Notes: generated from the sequence alone by a model not told the origin. DNA of 64,000 bases from Streptomyces sp. TRM49041 (GCF_008271805.1 NZ_VSRY01000173.1:160379-224378); one strand, 5' to 3'; positions 25,579-34,276 are shown, numbered from the stretch's first letter. Numbers and translations: made by a program.

Positions 25579-25985
25579 CGCCGGCCCAGGAGCAGGCCCC
25601 GCCGTTCGACTGGGAGGCCCTGCACGCCGCCGCCCGGGACGCCATGTCCCGCGCGTACGCGCCGTACTCGGGTTTCCCGGTCGGGGCCGCGGCCCTGGTG
25701 GACGACGGCCGCACGGTCACCGGCTGCAATGTGGAGAACGCCTCGTACGGAATCGGACTGTGCGCCGAGTGCGGTCTGGTCTCCCAGCTCCAGGTCACGG
25801 GCGGCGGCAGGCTCACGCACTTCGTGTGTGTGGACGGCCGCGGCGAGACGCTCGTGCCCTGCGGGCGGTGCCGGCAGTTGCTGTTCGAGTTCGGCGGCGG
25901 CGAGCTGCTGGTGGACACCCCTCAGGGCGTCCGCACGCTGGACGAGATGCTGCCGCAGGCGTTCGGCCCGAAGCACCTCTCCTAG
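25575..25985 (+). CDS. cdd: Cytidine deaminase
   Basis: A 136-residue tetrameric-type cytidine deaminase converting (deoxy)cytidine to (deoxy)uridine. YAPYSGFPVGAAALVDDG and GCNVENASYGIGLCAEC provide the first zinc Cys and the proton-shuttle Glu (C-A-E); LVPCGRCRQLL supplies the other two Cys ligands. CAEC in place of the more common CAER is, as I recall, usual in streptomycetes. GTG 25575 overlaps the permease stop. Its products feed uridine or thymidine phosphorolysis. A strong hairpin ends the transcript. Confidence 0.96.
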   Translation: MTPAQEQAPPFDWEALHAAARDAMSRAYAPYSGFPVGAAALVDDGRTVTGCNVENASYGIGLCAECGLVSQLQVTGGGRLTHFVCVDGRGETLVPCGRCRQLLFEFGGGELLVDTPQGVRTLDEMLPQAFGPKHLS

Positions 25986-25988
25986 ACA

Positions 25989-26028
25989 GGCGCGGCCCTT
26001 CCTCGTCCCCCGGAGGAAGGGCCGCGCC
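25989..26028 (+). terminator. Terminator hairpin after cdd
   Basis: A 16-bp perfect stem, GGCGCGGCCCTTCCTC (25989-26004) with its complement at 26013-26028, an 8-base loop, four bases after the cdd stop. It separates cdd from deoA, which has its own operator. Confidence 0.8.
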
Positions 26029-26042
26029 GCCGCTTACCATCT

Positions 26043-26054
26043 CTATGCGCGTAG
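26043..26054. promoter_or_regulatory. Nucleoside-regulon operator CTATGCGCGTAG (11/12)
   Basis: One mismatch to CTACGCGCGTAG, 62 bp upstream of the deoA ATG and 15 bp after the cdd terminator. This is where a deoA promoter would be expected. Confidence 0.7.
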
Positions 26055-26116
26055 ACGTCTGCCCGCCCGCCCCCGGTGCACCCCCGCTGCACCCCGCTGG
26101 AAGGAACACTGAGCCC

Positions 26117-27397
26117 ATGGACGCGATTTCCGTCATCCGCACGAAGCGGGACCGGGGTGAGCTGACCCCCGAGCAGATCGACTGGGTCATCGACGCGTAT
26201 ACGCGCGGCGAGGTCGCCGACGAGCAGATGTCCGCCCTGGCGATGGCGATCCTGCTGAACGGCATGAACCGGGCCGAGATCGCCCGCTGGACCGCCGCGA
26301 TGATCGCCTCGGGTGAGCGCATGGACTTCTCCTCGCTCTCCCGCCCGACCGCCGACAAGCACTCCACCGGCGGCGTCGGCGACAAGATCACGCTGCCGCT
26401 CGCCCCGCTGGTCGCCGCGTGCGGCGCCGCCGTGCCTCAGCTGAGCGGCCGCGGCCTGGGCCACACCGGCGGCACGCTCGACAAGCTGGAGTCCATCCCC
26501 GGCTGGCGGGCGCTGCTCTCCAACGAGGAGATGCTGCATGTCCTCGACACCACCGGCGCCGTCATCTGCGCGGCGGGCGACGGCCTGGCTCCGGCCGACA
26601 AGAAGCTGTACGCGCTGCGCGATGTCACCGGCACGGTCGAGGCGATCCCGCTGATCGCCTCCTCGATCATGTCGAAGAAGATCGCCGAGGGCACCGGCTC
26701 GCTCGTCCTGGACGTGAAGGTCGGCTCCGGCGCCTTCATGAAGAACATCGACGACGCCCGCGAGCTGGCCTCCACCATGGTGGGTCTGGGCACCGACCAC
26801 GGCGTGAAGACGGTCGCCCTGCTCACCGACATGTCCACCCCGCTGGGCCTCACGGCCGGCAACGCCCTGGAGGTCCGCGAGTCCGTCGAGGTCCTCGCGG
26901 GCGGCGGCCCGGCCGATGTCGTTGAGCTGACCGTCGCCCTGGCCCGCGAGATGCTCGACGCGGCGGGCGTCAAGGACGCCGATCCGGCGAAGGCCCTCGC
27001 CGACGGCTCCGCCATGGACGTCTGGCGCCGCATGATCGCCGCACAGGGCGGCGACCCGGACGCCACCCTTCCGGTCGCCCGCGAGCAGCACGTGGTGACG
27101 GCCCCGGAGTCGGGCGTCCTGACCCGTCTCGACGCGTACGGCGTCGGTGTCGCCGCCTGGCGCCTCGGTGCGGGCCGGGCGCGCAAGGAGGACCCGGTGC
27201 AGGCCGGCGCGGGCATCGAACTGCACGCCAAGCCGGGCGACACGGTCACGGCCGGCCAGCCGCTGCTGACCCTCCACACGGACACCCCGGAGAAGTTCGA
27301 CTACGCGCTGAAGTCCCTGGACGGCTCCTGGGACATCGCTCCGGCGGGCAGCACCGACTTCACGCCCGCGCCGATCGTCCTGGACCGCATCGCGTAA
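26117..27397 (+). CDS. deoA: Thymidine phosphorylase
   Basis: A 426-residue pyrimidine-nucleoside phosphorylase giving 2-deoxyribose-1-phosphate and base. N-terminal helices (MDAISVIRTKRDRGELT) are followed by the phosphate- and substrate-binding signature KHSTGGVGDKITLPLAPLVA, SGRGLGHTGGTLDKLESIPG, SKKIAEGTGSLVLDVKVGSG and a C-terminal domain (~345-426) with HAKPGDTVTAGQPLLTLHTD. ATG 26117 follows GGAAGGAAC. It is preceded by its own operator and followed by a hairpin at 27431-27482. It feeds pentose phosphate to DeoC. Confidence 0.97.
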   Translation: MDAISVIRTKRDRGELTPEQIDWVIDAYTRGEVADEQMSALAMAILLNGMNRAEIARWTAAMIASGERMDFSSLSRPTADKHSTGGVGDKITLPLAPLVAACGAAVPQLSGRGLGHTGGTLDKLESIPGWRALLSNEEMLHVLDTTGAVICAAGDGLAPADKKLYALRDVTGTVEAIPLIASSIMSKKIAEGTGSLVLDVKVGSGAFMKNIDDARELASTMVGLGTDHGVKTVALLTDMSTPLGLTAGNALEVRESVEVLAGGGPADVVELTVALAREMLDAAGVKDADPAKALADGSAMDVWRRMIAAQGGDPDATLPVAREQHVVTAPESGVLTRLDAYGVGVAAWRLGAGRARKEDPVQAGAGIELHAKPGDTVTAGQPLLTLHTDTPEKFDYALKSLDGSWDIAPAGSTDFTPAPIVLDRIA

Positions 27398-27430
27398 CCG
27401 GACAGGCGGCGGCACCAGCAGCGGCACCGG

Positions 27431-27482
27431 CAGGACCCCCGTCCCGCCCCGGCGATGAGTTCCGGGCGTGGCGGGGGTCCTG
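27431..27482 (+). terminator. Hairpin after deoA
   Basis: CAGGACCCCCG (27431-27441) pairs with CGGGGGTCCTG (27472-27482), and the 30-base loop contains further partial pairing. It argues against a GTG start at 27468 for the next gene, which would lie inside it. Confidence 0.65.
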
Positions 27483-27488
27483 AGTCAT

Positions 27489-27866
27489 GTGGATGACACG
27501 GATCCGATCGTTCTGCGCATCGTCGGGCTGATCGAGCCCGCCGATGTGCCCCGCCTGTGCGCCGAGCTGACCGCCCTGATCGCGGACGCCGGCGGCGGCG
27601 GGCCCGGTATCGGCGTGCCCGGCGGCAGGCCGACGGTCGTCGACGTCGGCGGGCTTGTACGCCCCGGCCTGGCCGCCGTCGACGGCCTCGCCCGGCTGCA
27701 CCTCACCGCGCGGCGCCTCGGCCACCCGCTGACCGTCCGGAACGCGGCACCCGGCCTGCGGAGTCTCCTCACCCTGGTCGGGCTGGCGGACCAGCTGCTC
27801 AGACCTCCAGACGGTCCGGGAGGTCGAACAGCGGGAACCAGCGCTTCACGTCCAGGAACGACGTGA
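27489..27866 (+). CDS. STAS-domain protein (anti-sigma-factor-antagonist-like)
   Basis: A 125-residue single-domain protein with STAS-like order: DPIVLRIVGLIEPADVPRLC, a strand RPTVVDVGGLVRPGLAAVDG that includes the usual site region, a helix LARLHLTARRLGHPL and a strand LTVRNAAP. In anti-anti-sigma factors a phosphorylatable Ser/Thr follows the D-V strand; here that region reads D-V-G-G-L, so phospho-regulation is doubtful. Its last 68 bases overlap the 3' end of the opposite-strand sigma gene. Start uncertain (GTG 27489 or 27468). A role with a sigma or anti-sigma is inferred. Confidence 0.7.
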   Translation: MDDTDPIVLRIVGLIEPADVPRLCAELTALIADAGGGGPGIGVPGGRPTVVDVGGLVRPGLAAVDGLARLHLTARRLGHPLTVRNAAPGLRSLLTLVGLADQLLRPPDGPGGRTAGTSASRPGTT

Positions 27867-28776
27867 TCCCGGAGACCTTGCCGTCCACTATCTCGATGAC
27901 CATGAGCGCCCACGGGCTGAACCCGCCCTCCGGGTCCGGGTGGTAGTGGGCGAACGCCGGCGTGCCGTTCGCGACCGTCGCGACCAGACGGGAGCCCCGG
28001 CACACCTCGCCGACGCCCAGCATCCAGCCCACTATGTCGTCGTGGCCGCGCAGCCACAGGTCGTAGGGCGGCATCGACAGCGTCGCGTCCTCGTGCAGCA
28101 GCGCGGTCAGCGCCGCCATGTCGTACGCCTCGAAGGCCGCCACGTACCGGTCGAGGAGGCCGCGCTGCTCCGCGTCCAGCGGGTCCGCCGCGTCCGTACG
28201 CGCCGGGTCGGAGGCGGCCAGCGTCGCGCGGGCCCGCTGCAGGGCGCTGTTCACCGACGCCACCGAGGTGTTCAGCAGCTCCGCCACCTCGCTCGCCTTC
28301 CAGGCCAGCACCTCGCGCAGGATCAGTACCGCCCGCTGTTTCGCCGGCAGGTGCTGGAGCGCCGCCACGAAGGCCAGCCGCACCGACTCCCGGGACAGCG
28401 CCGCCTCCGCCGGGTCGGCGGCCTGCGGCAGCACCCGCCCGTCGGGCACCGGCTCCAGCCAGGTGACCTCCGGGCGGGCGTTGAGCTGCGCCTGGGCGAC
28501 CGGCGTCGACGCCGTCAGGTCCATGGGGCGGGCCCGCTTGTTGCCCGCGGTCAGCGCGTCCAGGCACACGTTCGTCGCGATCCGGTACAGCCACGACCGG
28601 AGAGACGAGCGGCCCTCGAACTTCTCGATGCCGCGCCAGGCGCGCACCATCGTGTCCTGCACGGCGTCCTCCGCCTCGAAGGCCGAGCCGAGCATCCGGT
28701 AGCAGTAACCGGTCAGCTCCGTCCGGTACTCCTCGAGCCGGGCTTCCAGATCTTCCGGTGCCGCCACATTCCCCAT
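27799..28776 (-). CDS. SigX5-like ECF sigma factor with C-terminal NTF2-like domain
   Basis: A 325-residue sigma factor. Region 2 at ~10-75 (YRTELTGYCYRMLGSAFEAE, DAVQDTMVRAWRGI, SLRSWLYRIATNVCLDAL); region 4 at ~135-190 (LQHLPAKQRAVLILREVLAW, LNTSVASVNSALQRARATL). A C-terminal SnoaL/NTF2-like domain (~205-320) begins LLDRYVAAFEAYDMAALTAL. This is the layout of the family NCBI calls TIGR02960/SigX5, in which the C-terminal domain is thought to control activity in place of a separate anti-sigma. ATG 28776 has GAGGGTGGA upstream. The 3' end overlaps the STAS gene. Confidence 0.92.
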   Translation of the reverse strand: MGNVAAPEDLEARLEEYRTELTGYCYRMLGSAFEAEDAVQDTMVRAWRGIEKFEGRSSLRSWLYRIATNVCLDALTAGNKRARPMDLTASTPVAQAQLNARPEVTWLEPVPDGRVLPQAADPAEAALSRESVRLAFVAALQHLPAKQRAVLILREVLAWKASEVAELLNTSVASVNSALQRARATLAASDPARTDAADPLDAEQRGLLDRYVAAFEAYDMAALTALLHEDATLSMPPYDLWLRGHDDIVGWMLGVGEVCRGSRLVATVANGTPAFAHYHPDPEGGFSPWALMVIEIVDGKVSGITSFLDVKRWFPLFDLPDRLEV

Positions 28777-28857
28777 CGCGTCCACCCTCGTCGCGCTGCG
28801 CCTGCCGTCCCCGTGGAAGCTACCGGAGGGGACTGACAACGCGGGCCGGGTTCCGGG

Positions 28858-29568
28858 TCACGTCCCCGGCTTGCGCCCGTGGACGTGCACGTCGTCGCCG
28901 TTCCTCAGCAGCTTCCAGTATGCCTTCGCGTCGGTGGGGCGCATGTTCACACAGCCCCCGGAACCAGGCGGGTCGTACATGGACTTGGTGGTCGCGTGGA
29001 ACGCCTGCCCGCCGTCGAAGAACTGCGAGTAGGGCATCCACACCTTGTAGATCGTCGACCAGTGCTTGATGTTCCGGTGGTAGATCTTCTTCGCTCCCGT
29101 ACGGGTCTCCGCGCCGTCCCGGCCCGTGCGCACCGGCACCGGCCCGTAGACCAGCTTCGACCCGTCCTGGATCCAGCTGAGCTGTCTCGTCAGATCCACA
29201 CACGCGACACGGCCCTTGTCGACCGGGCACCTGCCCGCCTTGTTCGGCGTCTTCCCGGCGGCCCGCTGCCGCAGGATCGTGTTCATCGTGCGCCATGTGA
29301 TCGGCCCGGCGTACCCGGCCGTCGGTGTGATGCCGTGCGCCCCCTGGAAGCTCCGGATCGCCTCGCAGTCGGCCGTCGACTGCCTGCCGTCCACCGGCCT
29401 GCCCAGGAACCTCTCCGCCTGCTTCTGGTACGGGCCGGTCCGCGCCGTGCAGGCCGTGGCCGCCTGCGCGGGCACCGCGCCCACGGTGAGCGTCAGCGGT
29501 ACGACCAGCCCCGCCACGCCGAGCGCGACCCCGCCGCGCCGCCGCCATGCCTCGCCCCTGGCCCCCAT
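28858..29568 (-). CDS. Secreted L,D-transpeptidase with SGGC active site
   Basis: A 236-residue exported peptidoglycan enzyme. Signal peptide ~1-38 (ending PAQAATA), then a PG-binding-like helical part (~40-100; SFQGAHGITPTAGYAGPITW) and a YkuD domain (~115-230). The catalytic Cys is in GSGGCVNMRP. In place of the usual S-H-G-C it reads S-G-G-C; an upstream His (AFHATTKSM) is kept. ATG 29568 follows GGGGGAG; a longer frame to 29637 lacks a signal-peptide-like start. It is the second L,D-transpeptidase of the window. Confidence 0.88.
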   Translation of the reverse strand: MGARGEAWRRRGGVALGVAGLVVPLTLTVGAVPAQAATACTARTGPYQKQAERFLGRPVDGRQSTADCEAIRSFQGAHGITPTAGYAGPITWRTMNTILRQRAAGKTPNKAGRCPVDKGRVACVDLTRQLSWIQDGSKLVYGPVPVRTGRDGAETRTGAKKIYHRNIKHWSTIYKVWMPYSQFFDGGQAFHATTKSMYDPPGSGGCVNMRPTDAKAYWKLLRNGDDVHVHGRKPGT

Positions 29569-29646
29569 ACGCCACTCCCCCTCGCGTCCGGTGCGGTTGT
29601 CGTACCCGTAGGACGCTCGGGGGAGTCGTATGGCCACAGCCGAAAA

Positions 29647-30951
29647 TCAGCGCGAACCGCCGGCGGCCGCGACCAGGACCCGCCGCCCCTCCCGTACGCG
29701 CCTCTCCTGCACCCGCCGCTCCGCCACGCGCGCGCTGTGCGTGCCGTACAGGGTGATCGAGACGACGCCGAGGACGGCGACCAGGCCCAGCAGAACCGTG
29801 CCCGACCAGCCGCCCGCGTGGTAGGCGACGGCGCCGAGCGTGCCGCCCACGCTGCTGCCCAGGTAGTACACCGACTGGTACAGCGCCGACGCCTGCGCCC
29901 GGCCGGTCCTGGCGGTCCGGCTCACGGACGACGAGGCGACGGCGTGGCCCGCGAAGAACCCGGCGGTGATGAGCACGAGCCCGGAGAGGACGGCGGCCAG
30001 GGACGTGGAGAGCGACAGCAGCAGCCCCGCCGCCGTCGTCGTCACGGCGAGATACAGCGCCCCGCGCCGCCCCATGCGGGCGACGAGCTTCCCGGCCGCG
30101 GCGGACGAGGCCGTACCCACCAGGTAGACGAGGAAGATCGACCCGACGACGCCCTGCGGCAGCGAGAACGGCGCTTCCACCAGCCGGTAGCCGATCACCG
30201 TGTACACCGCGCCGAACACCGTCATGAACAGCGCGCCGATCGCGTACAGCCGCAGCAGCAGCGGGTCCGACAGATGGGTCCGCACGGTCCGCGCCAGCTC
30301 CCGCGGGTCCAGCGACCCGGGAGTGAAGTGCCGCGCCTTCGGCAGCAGCAGCCGGTATGCCACGGCACACGCCACCGCCATCAGCCCGACGGCGGCGAGC
30401 CCGGCCCGCCAGCCCCACAGCTGCGAGGCCCAGCCGGTCACGATCCGCCCGCTCATGCCACCGATGCTGTTGCCCGCGACGAACAGTCCGATCGCCGCGA
30501 TCAGCGCCTTCGGCCGCACCTCCTCCGCCAGGTACGCCATCGCCGACGCCGGCACCCCGGCCAGCGCCGCACCCTGCACGGCACGCAGCACGACCAGCCA
30601 CTCCAGGCTGGGCGCGAACGGCACCAGCAGTCCCAGGACGACGGCCACGGCGAGGGAGCAGGTCATCAGGGCCCGCCGCCCGAAGCGCTCCGACAGCGCG
30701 CTGAGGGGCAGTACGCACAGCGCGAGCGCGCCGGTGGCCGCGGAGACGGTCCAGCTGGCGGCCGACGCGGTCACCGCGAAGTCGGCGGAGACGGCCGGGA
30801 GCAGGGCCTGGGTCGAGTAGAGGAGTGCGAAGGCGGCGACCCCGGCGGCGAAGAGGGCGAAGCTCATCCGGCGGTAGCCGGGACGTCCGGGGGCAAGGCG
30901 CGTGTCGGCGTCCACGGGTGTCGTGGACGCCTTGGTACTGGCGGGAGACAT
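29647..30951 (-). CDS. MFS transporter
   Basis: A 434-residue major-facilitator protein with 12 predicted helices, cytoplasmic N-terminus of ~28 residues, and motif-A-like LSALSERFGRRALMT between helices 2 and 3. By layout it resembles the YnfM/AraJ group of efflux or metabolite exporters. ATG 30951. It is divergent from a LysR regulator with a 63-bp gap, which usually means that the regulator controls it. The substrate is not predictable. Confidence 0.9.
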   Translation of the reverse strand: MSPASTKASTTPVDADTRLAPGRPGYRRMSFALFAAGVAAFALLYSTQALLPAVSADFAVTASAASWTVSAATGALALCVLPLSALSERFGRRALMTCSLAVAVVLGLLVPFAPSLEWLVVLRAVQGAALAGVPASAMAYLAEEVRPKALIAAIGLFVAGNSIGGMSGRIVTGWASQLWGWRAGLAAVGLMAVACAVAYRLLLPKARHFTPGSLDPRELARTVRTHLSDPLLLRLYAIGALFMTVFGAVYTVIGYRLVEAPFSLPQGVVGSIFLVYLVGTASSAAAGKLVARMGRRGALYLAVTTTAAGLLLSLSTSLAAVLSGLVLITAGFFAGHAVASSSVSRTARTGRAQASALYQSVYYLGSSVGGTLGAVAYHAGGWSGTVLLGLVAVLGVVSITLYGTHSARVAERRVQERRVREGRRVLVAAAGGSR

Positions 30952-31014
30952 GTCTTGACCGTACGGACCGGAAAGTTCATGCGTCCAATGCACGGAACGG
31001 CTTTAATCGATCCC

Positions 31015-31977
31015 ATGGTGCATGAGTACAGGTCACAGCCGTGGCTGTCACTGAACAGTAACGAAGACGAGATGGGCCTACTGCTCGCCCCACGCCTGGC
31101 GTACTTCGCGGCGGTGGCCCGGCACGAGCATGTGACGAGGGCCGCCCTGGAGACCGGTGTGCCGCAGTCGACCCTGTCGAGGGCGATGGCGCGCCTGGAG
31201 GAGGACCTGGGGGTGACGCTCTTCGCGAGAAAGGGCCGCACACTCTCCCTGACCCCCGCGGGACGGACGTTCCTGATCTCGGTGGAACGGGCCCTGGGCG
31301 AGGTCGAACGAGCGGCGGAGGCGGTACGGGCGGACGTCGACCCCACCGCCGGGCGGGTCGCGTTCGGCTTCCTCCACACCATGGGCTCGGAGACCGTACC
31401 GGGGCTGTTGCGGGCGTTCCGCGTGGACCACCCGAAGGTCCGCTTCACACTGGTCCAGAACTACGGCGAGGCCATGATCGAGCGGCTTCGCGCGGGCGAA
31501 CTCGACCTGTGCCTGACGTCCCCGGTCCCCGACGCCCCCGACCTGGTGGCCCGCCGTCTGGACGAGCAGCGCCTGCGTCTCGTCGTCCCGGACGACCACC
31601 GGCTGGCCGCCCGCAGACGCATCCGCCTCGCGGAGGCGGCGGAGGAGGCGTTCGTGACCCTGGAACCGGGCTACGGCCTGCGCCGTATCACCGACGACCT
31701 GTGCGCCGAGGCGGGCTTCCGCCCCCGCATCGCCTTCGAGGGCGAGGAGGCGGAGACCCTCCGCGGCCTGGTCGCCGCGGGCCTGGGCGTCGCCCTCCTC
31801 CCCCCGCCGGCGGTGCCCCGCCCGGGCGTGGTGGAACTGACGGTCACGGCCCCCCGAGCGGCCCGCGAGATCGGCGTGGCCTGGCCGGCCGGCCGGCCGG
31901 ACACACCCCCGGTGGCGGCCTTCAAGAAGTTCCTCCTGTCCCGCCGGGGCAAACTCCTCAGCGAGATGGAGCACTGA
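31015..31977 (+). CDS. LysR-family transcriptional regulator
   Basis: A 320-residue regulator. The winged helix-turn-helix begins LLAPRLAYFAAVARHEHVTR, with recognition helix VPQSTLSRAMARLEEDLGVT, then a linker helix and a two-lobed effector domain (~105-310; VAFGFLHTMGSETVPGLLRA, DLCLTSPVPDAP). ATG 31015; an ATG just before the DNA-binding domain is also possible. Divergent from the MFS gene, so local control is likely. Its stop is 16 bp from the stop of the convergent hydrolase-like gene. Confidence 0.93.
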   Translation: MVHEYRSQPWLSLNSNEDEMGLLLAPRLAYFAAVARHEHVTRAALETGVPQSTLSRAMARLEEDLGVTLFARKGRTLSLTPAGRTFLISVERALGEVERAAEAVRADVDPTAGRVAFGFLHTMGSETVPGLLRAFRVDHPKVRFTLVQNYGEAMIERLRAGELDLCLTSPVPDAPDLVARRLDEQRLRLVVPDDHRLAARRRIRLAEAAEEAFVTLEPGYGLRRITDDLCAEAGFRPRIAFEGEEAETLRGLVAAGLGVALLPPPAVPRPGVVELTVTAPRAAREIGVAWPAGRPDTPPVAAFKKFLLSRRGKLLSEMEH

Positions 31978-31992
31978 CCCCGCTCACGCGGC

Positions 31993-32769
31993 TCACGGCC
32001 GCAGCGACCGCCCGAAGCCCGCCGCCAACGGCATCCGCAGCCCCAGCGGCGGCGGCGCCGCGAACGCGTCCGTCACCGGCCGCGAGCACGGCCGCCCGAA
32101 GACCGACCCCAGTACGAAATCCGCCGCCAGCGCGAGCACTTCGCCGTGGTGCTGGCGCAACGCGTGCCCGTCCGAGTGCACTTCGAACCGGCATGTCGAC
32201 CGGTTCGCCTTCTTCGCCCGCACCGCCAGCCGGTACGACAGCTCCGGATGCGCGGCCACGTCCGTCGTGCCGTGCACGATCATGACCTGGCGCCCCGCCA
32301 GTTGCTTCACCGGCTCCGGCTCGGCCGCCATGTCGTCCTCCGGCAGCCAGGGCGCCAGCGCCAGTACGGACACCACCGCCGGGTGCCCCGCGGCCCGCAG
32401 CGCCGCCCGCGCGCCCATGCCGTGACCGGCCAGGCAGACCGGTACGTCGCCGTGCCGGCGTACCACCTCGGCGACCGCCCAATGCGCGTCCGCCGCGAGC
32501 CGGGCGTCGGGGCCGTTCCAGCCGCGCCCCCGGTACCGCACCACATGCGCGGCCAGCCCGTCACGCTGCCCCGCCCGTACGAGCCCGCGGGCCAGCGGCA
32601 GCAGCGCGGCGCGGGCCAACGGCGAGGCGCGGCGCGCCGACTCGGGTGCGCCGTCCGGCAGGAGCAGCACCACACCGCCGACCGCCGCGACGGCTCCGGA
32701 ACCCCCGACGGCCCGCCCCAGGCGAGGCTCCCGGGCGCTGCCCGGACCTACGAGTGCGTGGTGTGCCAT
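31993..32769 (-). CDS. Alpha/beta-hydrolase-fold protein lacking the nucleophile serine
   Basis: A 258-residue alpha/beta-hydrolase-fold protein (dienelactone/lysophospholipase-like). The nucleophile elbow should read G-x-S-x-G but here is CLAGHGMGARAAL, with Gly (codon GGC near 32420) where Ser is expected. The later acid (VHGTTDVAAHPE) and histidine (HSDGHALRQ) positions are kept. Helix and strand order otherwise look intact over the full length, so this is a substitution and not a truncation. Probably catalytically inactive as a serine hydrolase. The start ATG 32769 is divergent from add with a 213-bp gap. Confidence 0.82.
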   Translation of the reverse strand: MAHHALVGPGSAREPRLGRAVGGSGAVAAVGGVVLLLPDGAPESARRASPLARAALLPLARGLVRAGQRDGLAAHVVRYRGRGWNGPDARLAADAHWAVAEVVRRHGDVPVCLAGHGMGARAALRAAGHPAVVSVLALAPWLPEDDMAAEPEPVKQLAGRQVMIVHGTTDVAAHPELSYRLAVRAKKANRSTCRFEVHSDGHALRQHHGEVLALAADFVLGSVFGRPCSRPVTDAFAAPPPLGLRMPLAAGFGRSLRP

Positions 32770-32954
32770 GGCAGAACAGTCTCAGAAGCGGAGGTGTACG
32801 CCACCCGTACGCATGGTCACTGTTGCGTATCGGGCGGGCACCCTCACACCGCCTCCACGACGACGCCCACGAGGCTCCATGTCGCCGTTACACCGCCCCC
32901 GGCACACCGCTCCCGGCACACGCCCCCGGCCGACTTGCGTCGCCACCGCGCTCT

Positions 32955-32966
32955 CTACGCGCGTAG
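32955..32966. promoter_or_regulatory. Nucleoside-regulon operator CTACGCGCGTAG (exact)
   Basis: A perfect palindrome ending 16 bp before the adenosine deaminase ATG, which would overlap the promoter or 5' end of its transcript. Expected effect: repression in the absence of a nucleoside-derived signal. Confidence 0.78.
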
Positions 32967-32982
32967 GGGCTAGAGTTCGAAA

Positions 32983-34137
32983 ATGACGAGCCAGAGCCTC
33001 ATTCTTCCCACCGCGGACCAGATCCGCCGCGCCCCGAAGGTCCTGCTCCACGACCACCTCGACGGCGGCCTGCGCCCCGGTACGGTCATCGACCTCGCCC
33101 GGCAGCAGGGGTACGAAGCCCTTCCCGAGACCGAGCCGGACAAGCTCGCCCTGTGGTTCCGCGAAGCCGCCGACTCCGGGTCCCTGGAGCGCTACCTGGA
33201 GACCTTCGCGCACACCTGCGCCGTCATGCAGACCCGCGAGGCCCTCTTCCGCGTCGCCGCCGAGTGCGCCGAGGACCTCGCCGAGGACGGTGTCGTGTAC
33301 GCGGAGGTGCGCTACGCCCCCGAGCAGCACCTGGAAGGCGGCCTCACCCTCGAAGAGGTCGTCGCGGCCGTCAACGAAGGCTTCCGCGAGGGCGAGCGGC
33401 GCGCCCGCGCGAGCGGTCACCGTATCCGTGTCGGCGCCCTGCTCACCGCGATGCGGCACGCCGCCCGCGCCCTGGAGATCGCCGAACTCGCCAACGCCCA
33501 CCGCGACGTCGGCGTCGTCGGCTTCGACATCGCGGGCGCCGAGGCCGGCTTCCCGCCCACCCGGCACCTCGACGCCTTCGAGTACCTGAAGCGGGAGAAC
33601 AACCACTTCACCATCCACGCCGGCGAGGCGTTCGGGCTGCCGTCCATCTGGCAGGCCCTCCAGTGGTGCGGCGCCGACCGCCTCGGCCACGGCGTCCGTA
33701 TCATCGACGACATCCAGGTGGCCGACGACGGCACCGTCACCCTCGGCCGTCTCGCCGCGTACGTACGCGACAAGCGCATCCCGCTGGAGATGTGTCCGAC
33801 GTCCAACCTCCAGACCGGCGCCGCGTCGTCCTACGCCGAGCACCCCATCGGGCTGCTCCGCCGCCTCCACTTCCGGACCACCGTGAACACCGACAACCGG
33901 CTGATGTCCGGCACCAGCATGAGCCGCGAATTCGAGCTGCTGACCGAGGCTTTCAGTTACACACTCGACGACATGCAGTGGTTCACGGTCAATGCGATGA
34001 AATCAGCATTCATTCCTTTCGATGAACGGCTGGCCATGATCAATGACGTGATCAAGCCCGGATATGCCGAGCTGAAGTCCGAATGGCTGTTCAGGCAGAC
34101 TTCTGTGACCAGTGATTCCTCCTCGGAGTCGCGCTGA
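32983..34137 (+). CDS. add: Adenosine deaminase
   Basis: A 384-residue zinc enzyme converting (deoxy)adenosine to (deoxy)inosine, the step before purine nucleoside phosphorylase. Family motifs in order: LLHDHLDGGLRPGTV (metal His pair), VYAEVRYAPEQH, FDIAGAEAGFPP, FTIHAGEAFG (His and catalytic Glu), DRLGHGVRI, CPTSNLQTG and TVNTDNRLMSGTSMS (metal Asp). ATG 32983. It has its own operator 16 bp upstream and a canonical terminator downstream, so it is a single-gene unit of the nucleoside regulon. Confidence 0.97.
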   Translation: MTSQSLILPTADQIRRAPKVLLHDHLDGGLRPGTVIDLARQQGYEALPETEPDKLALWFREAADSGSLERYLETFAHTCAVMQTREALFRVAAECAEDLAEDGVVYAEVRYAPEQHLEGGLTLEEVVAAVNEGFREGERRARASGHRIRVGALLTAMRHAARALEIAELANAHRDVGVVGFDIAGAEAGFPPTRHLDAFEYLKRENNHFTIHAGEAFGLPSIWQALQWCGADRLGHGVRIIDDIQVADDGTVTLGRLAAYVRDKRIPLEMCPTSNLQTGAASSYAEHPIGLLRRLHFRTTVNTDNRLMSGTSMSREFELLTEAFSYTLDDMQWFTVNAMKSAFIPFDERLAMINDVIKPGYAELKSEWLFRQTSVTSDSSSESR

Positions 34138-34165
34138 TTTCACGGCATGCGCAGCGTGCCGGGAG

Positions 34166-34191
34166 CGGCCGGGCATTCCAAGGCCCGGCCG
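34166..34191 (+). terminator. Rho-independent terminator of add
   Basis: A 9-bp stem CGGCCGGGC / GCCCGGCCG with an 8-base loop, followed directly by TTTTC. This is unusually canonical for this genome. It begins 29 bp after the add stop. Confidence 0.85.
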
Positions 34192-34276
34192 TTTTCGGTG
34201 TTTGCGGCACGCATCGCCCGCTGGCTAAGTTGCAGAGCCGCTCATCCTCCCGAGTTCCCCCCAAGGACGAATTTCG

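Noticed and set aside
28879..31012. Very long plus-strand frame upstream of the LysR gene
   Set aside because: It is antisense to the L,D-transpeptidase and MFS genes; only the part from 31015 has LysR similarity.
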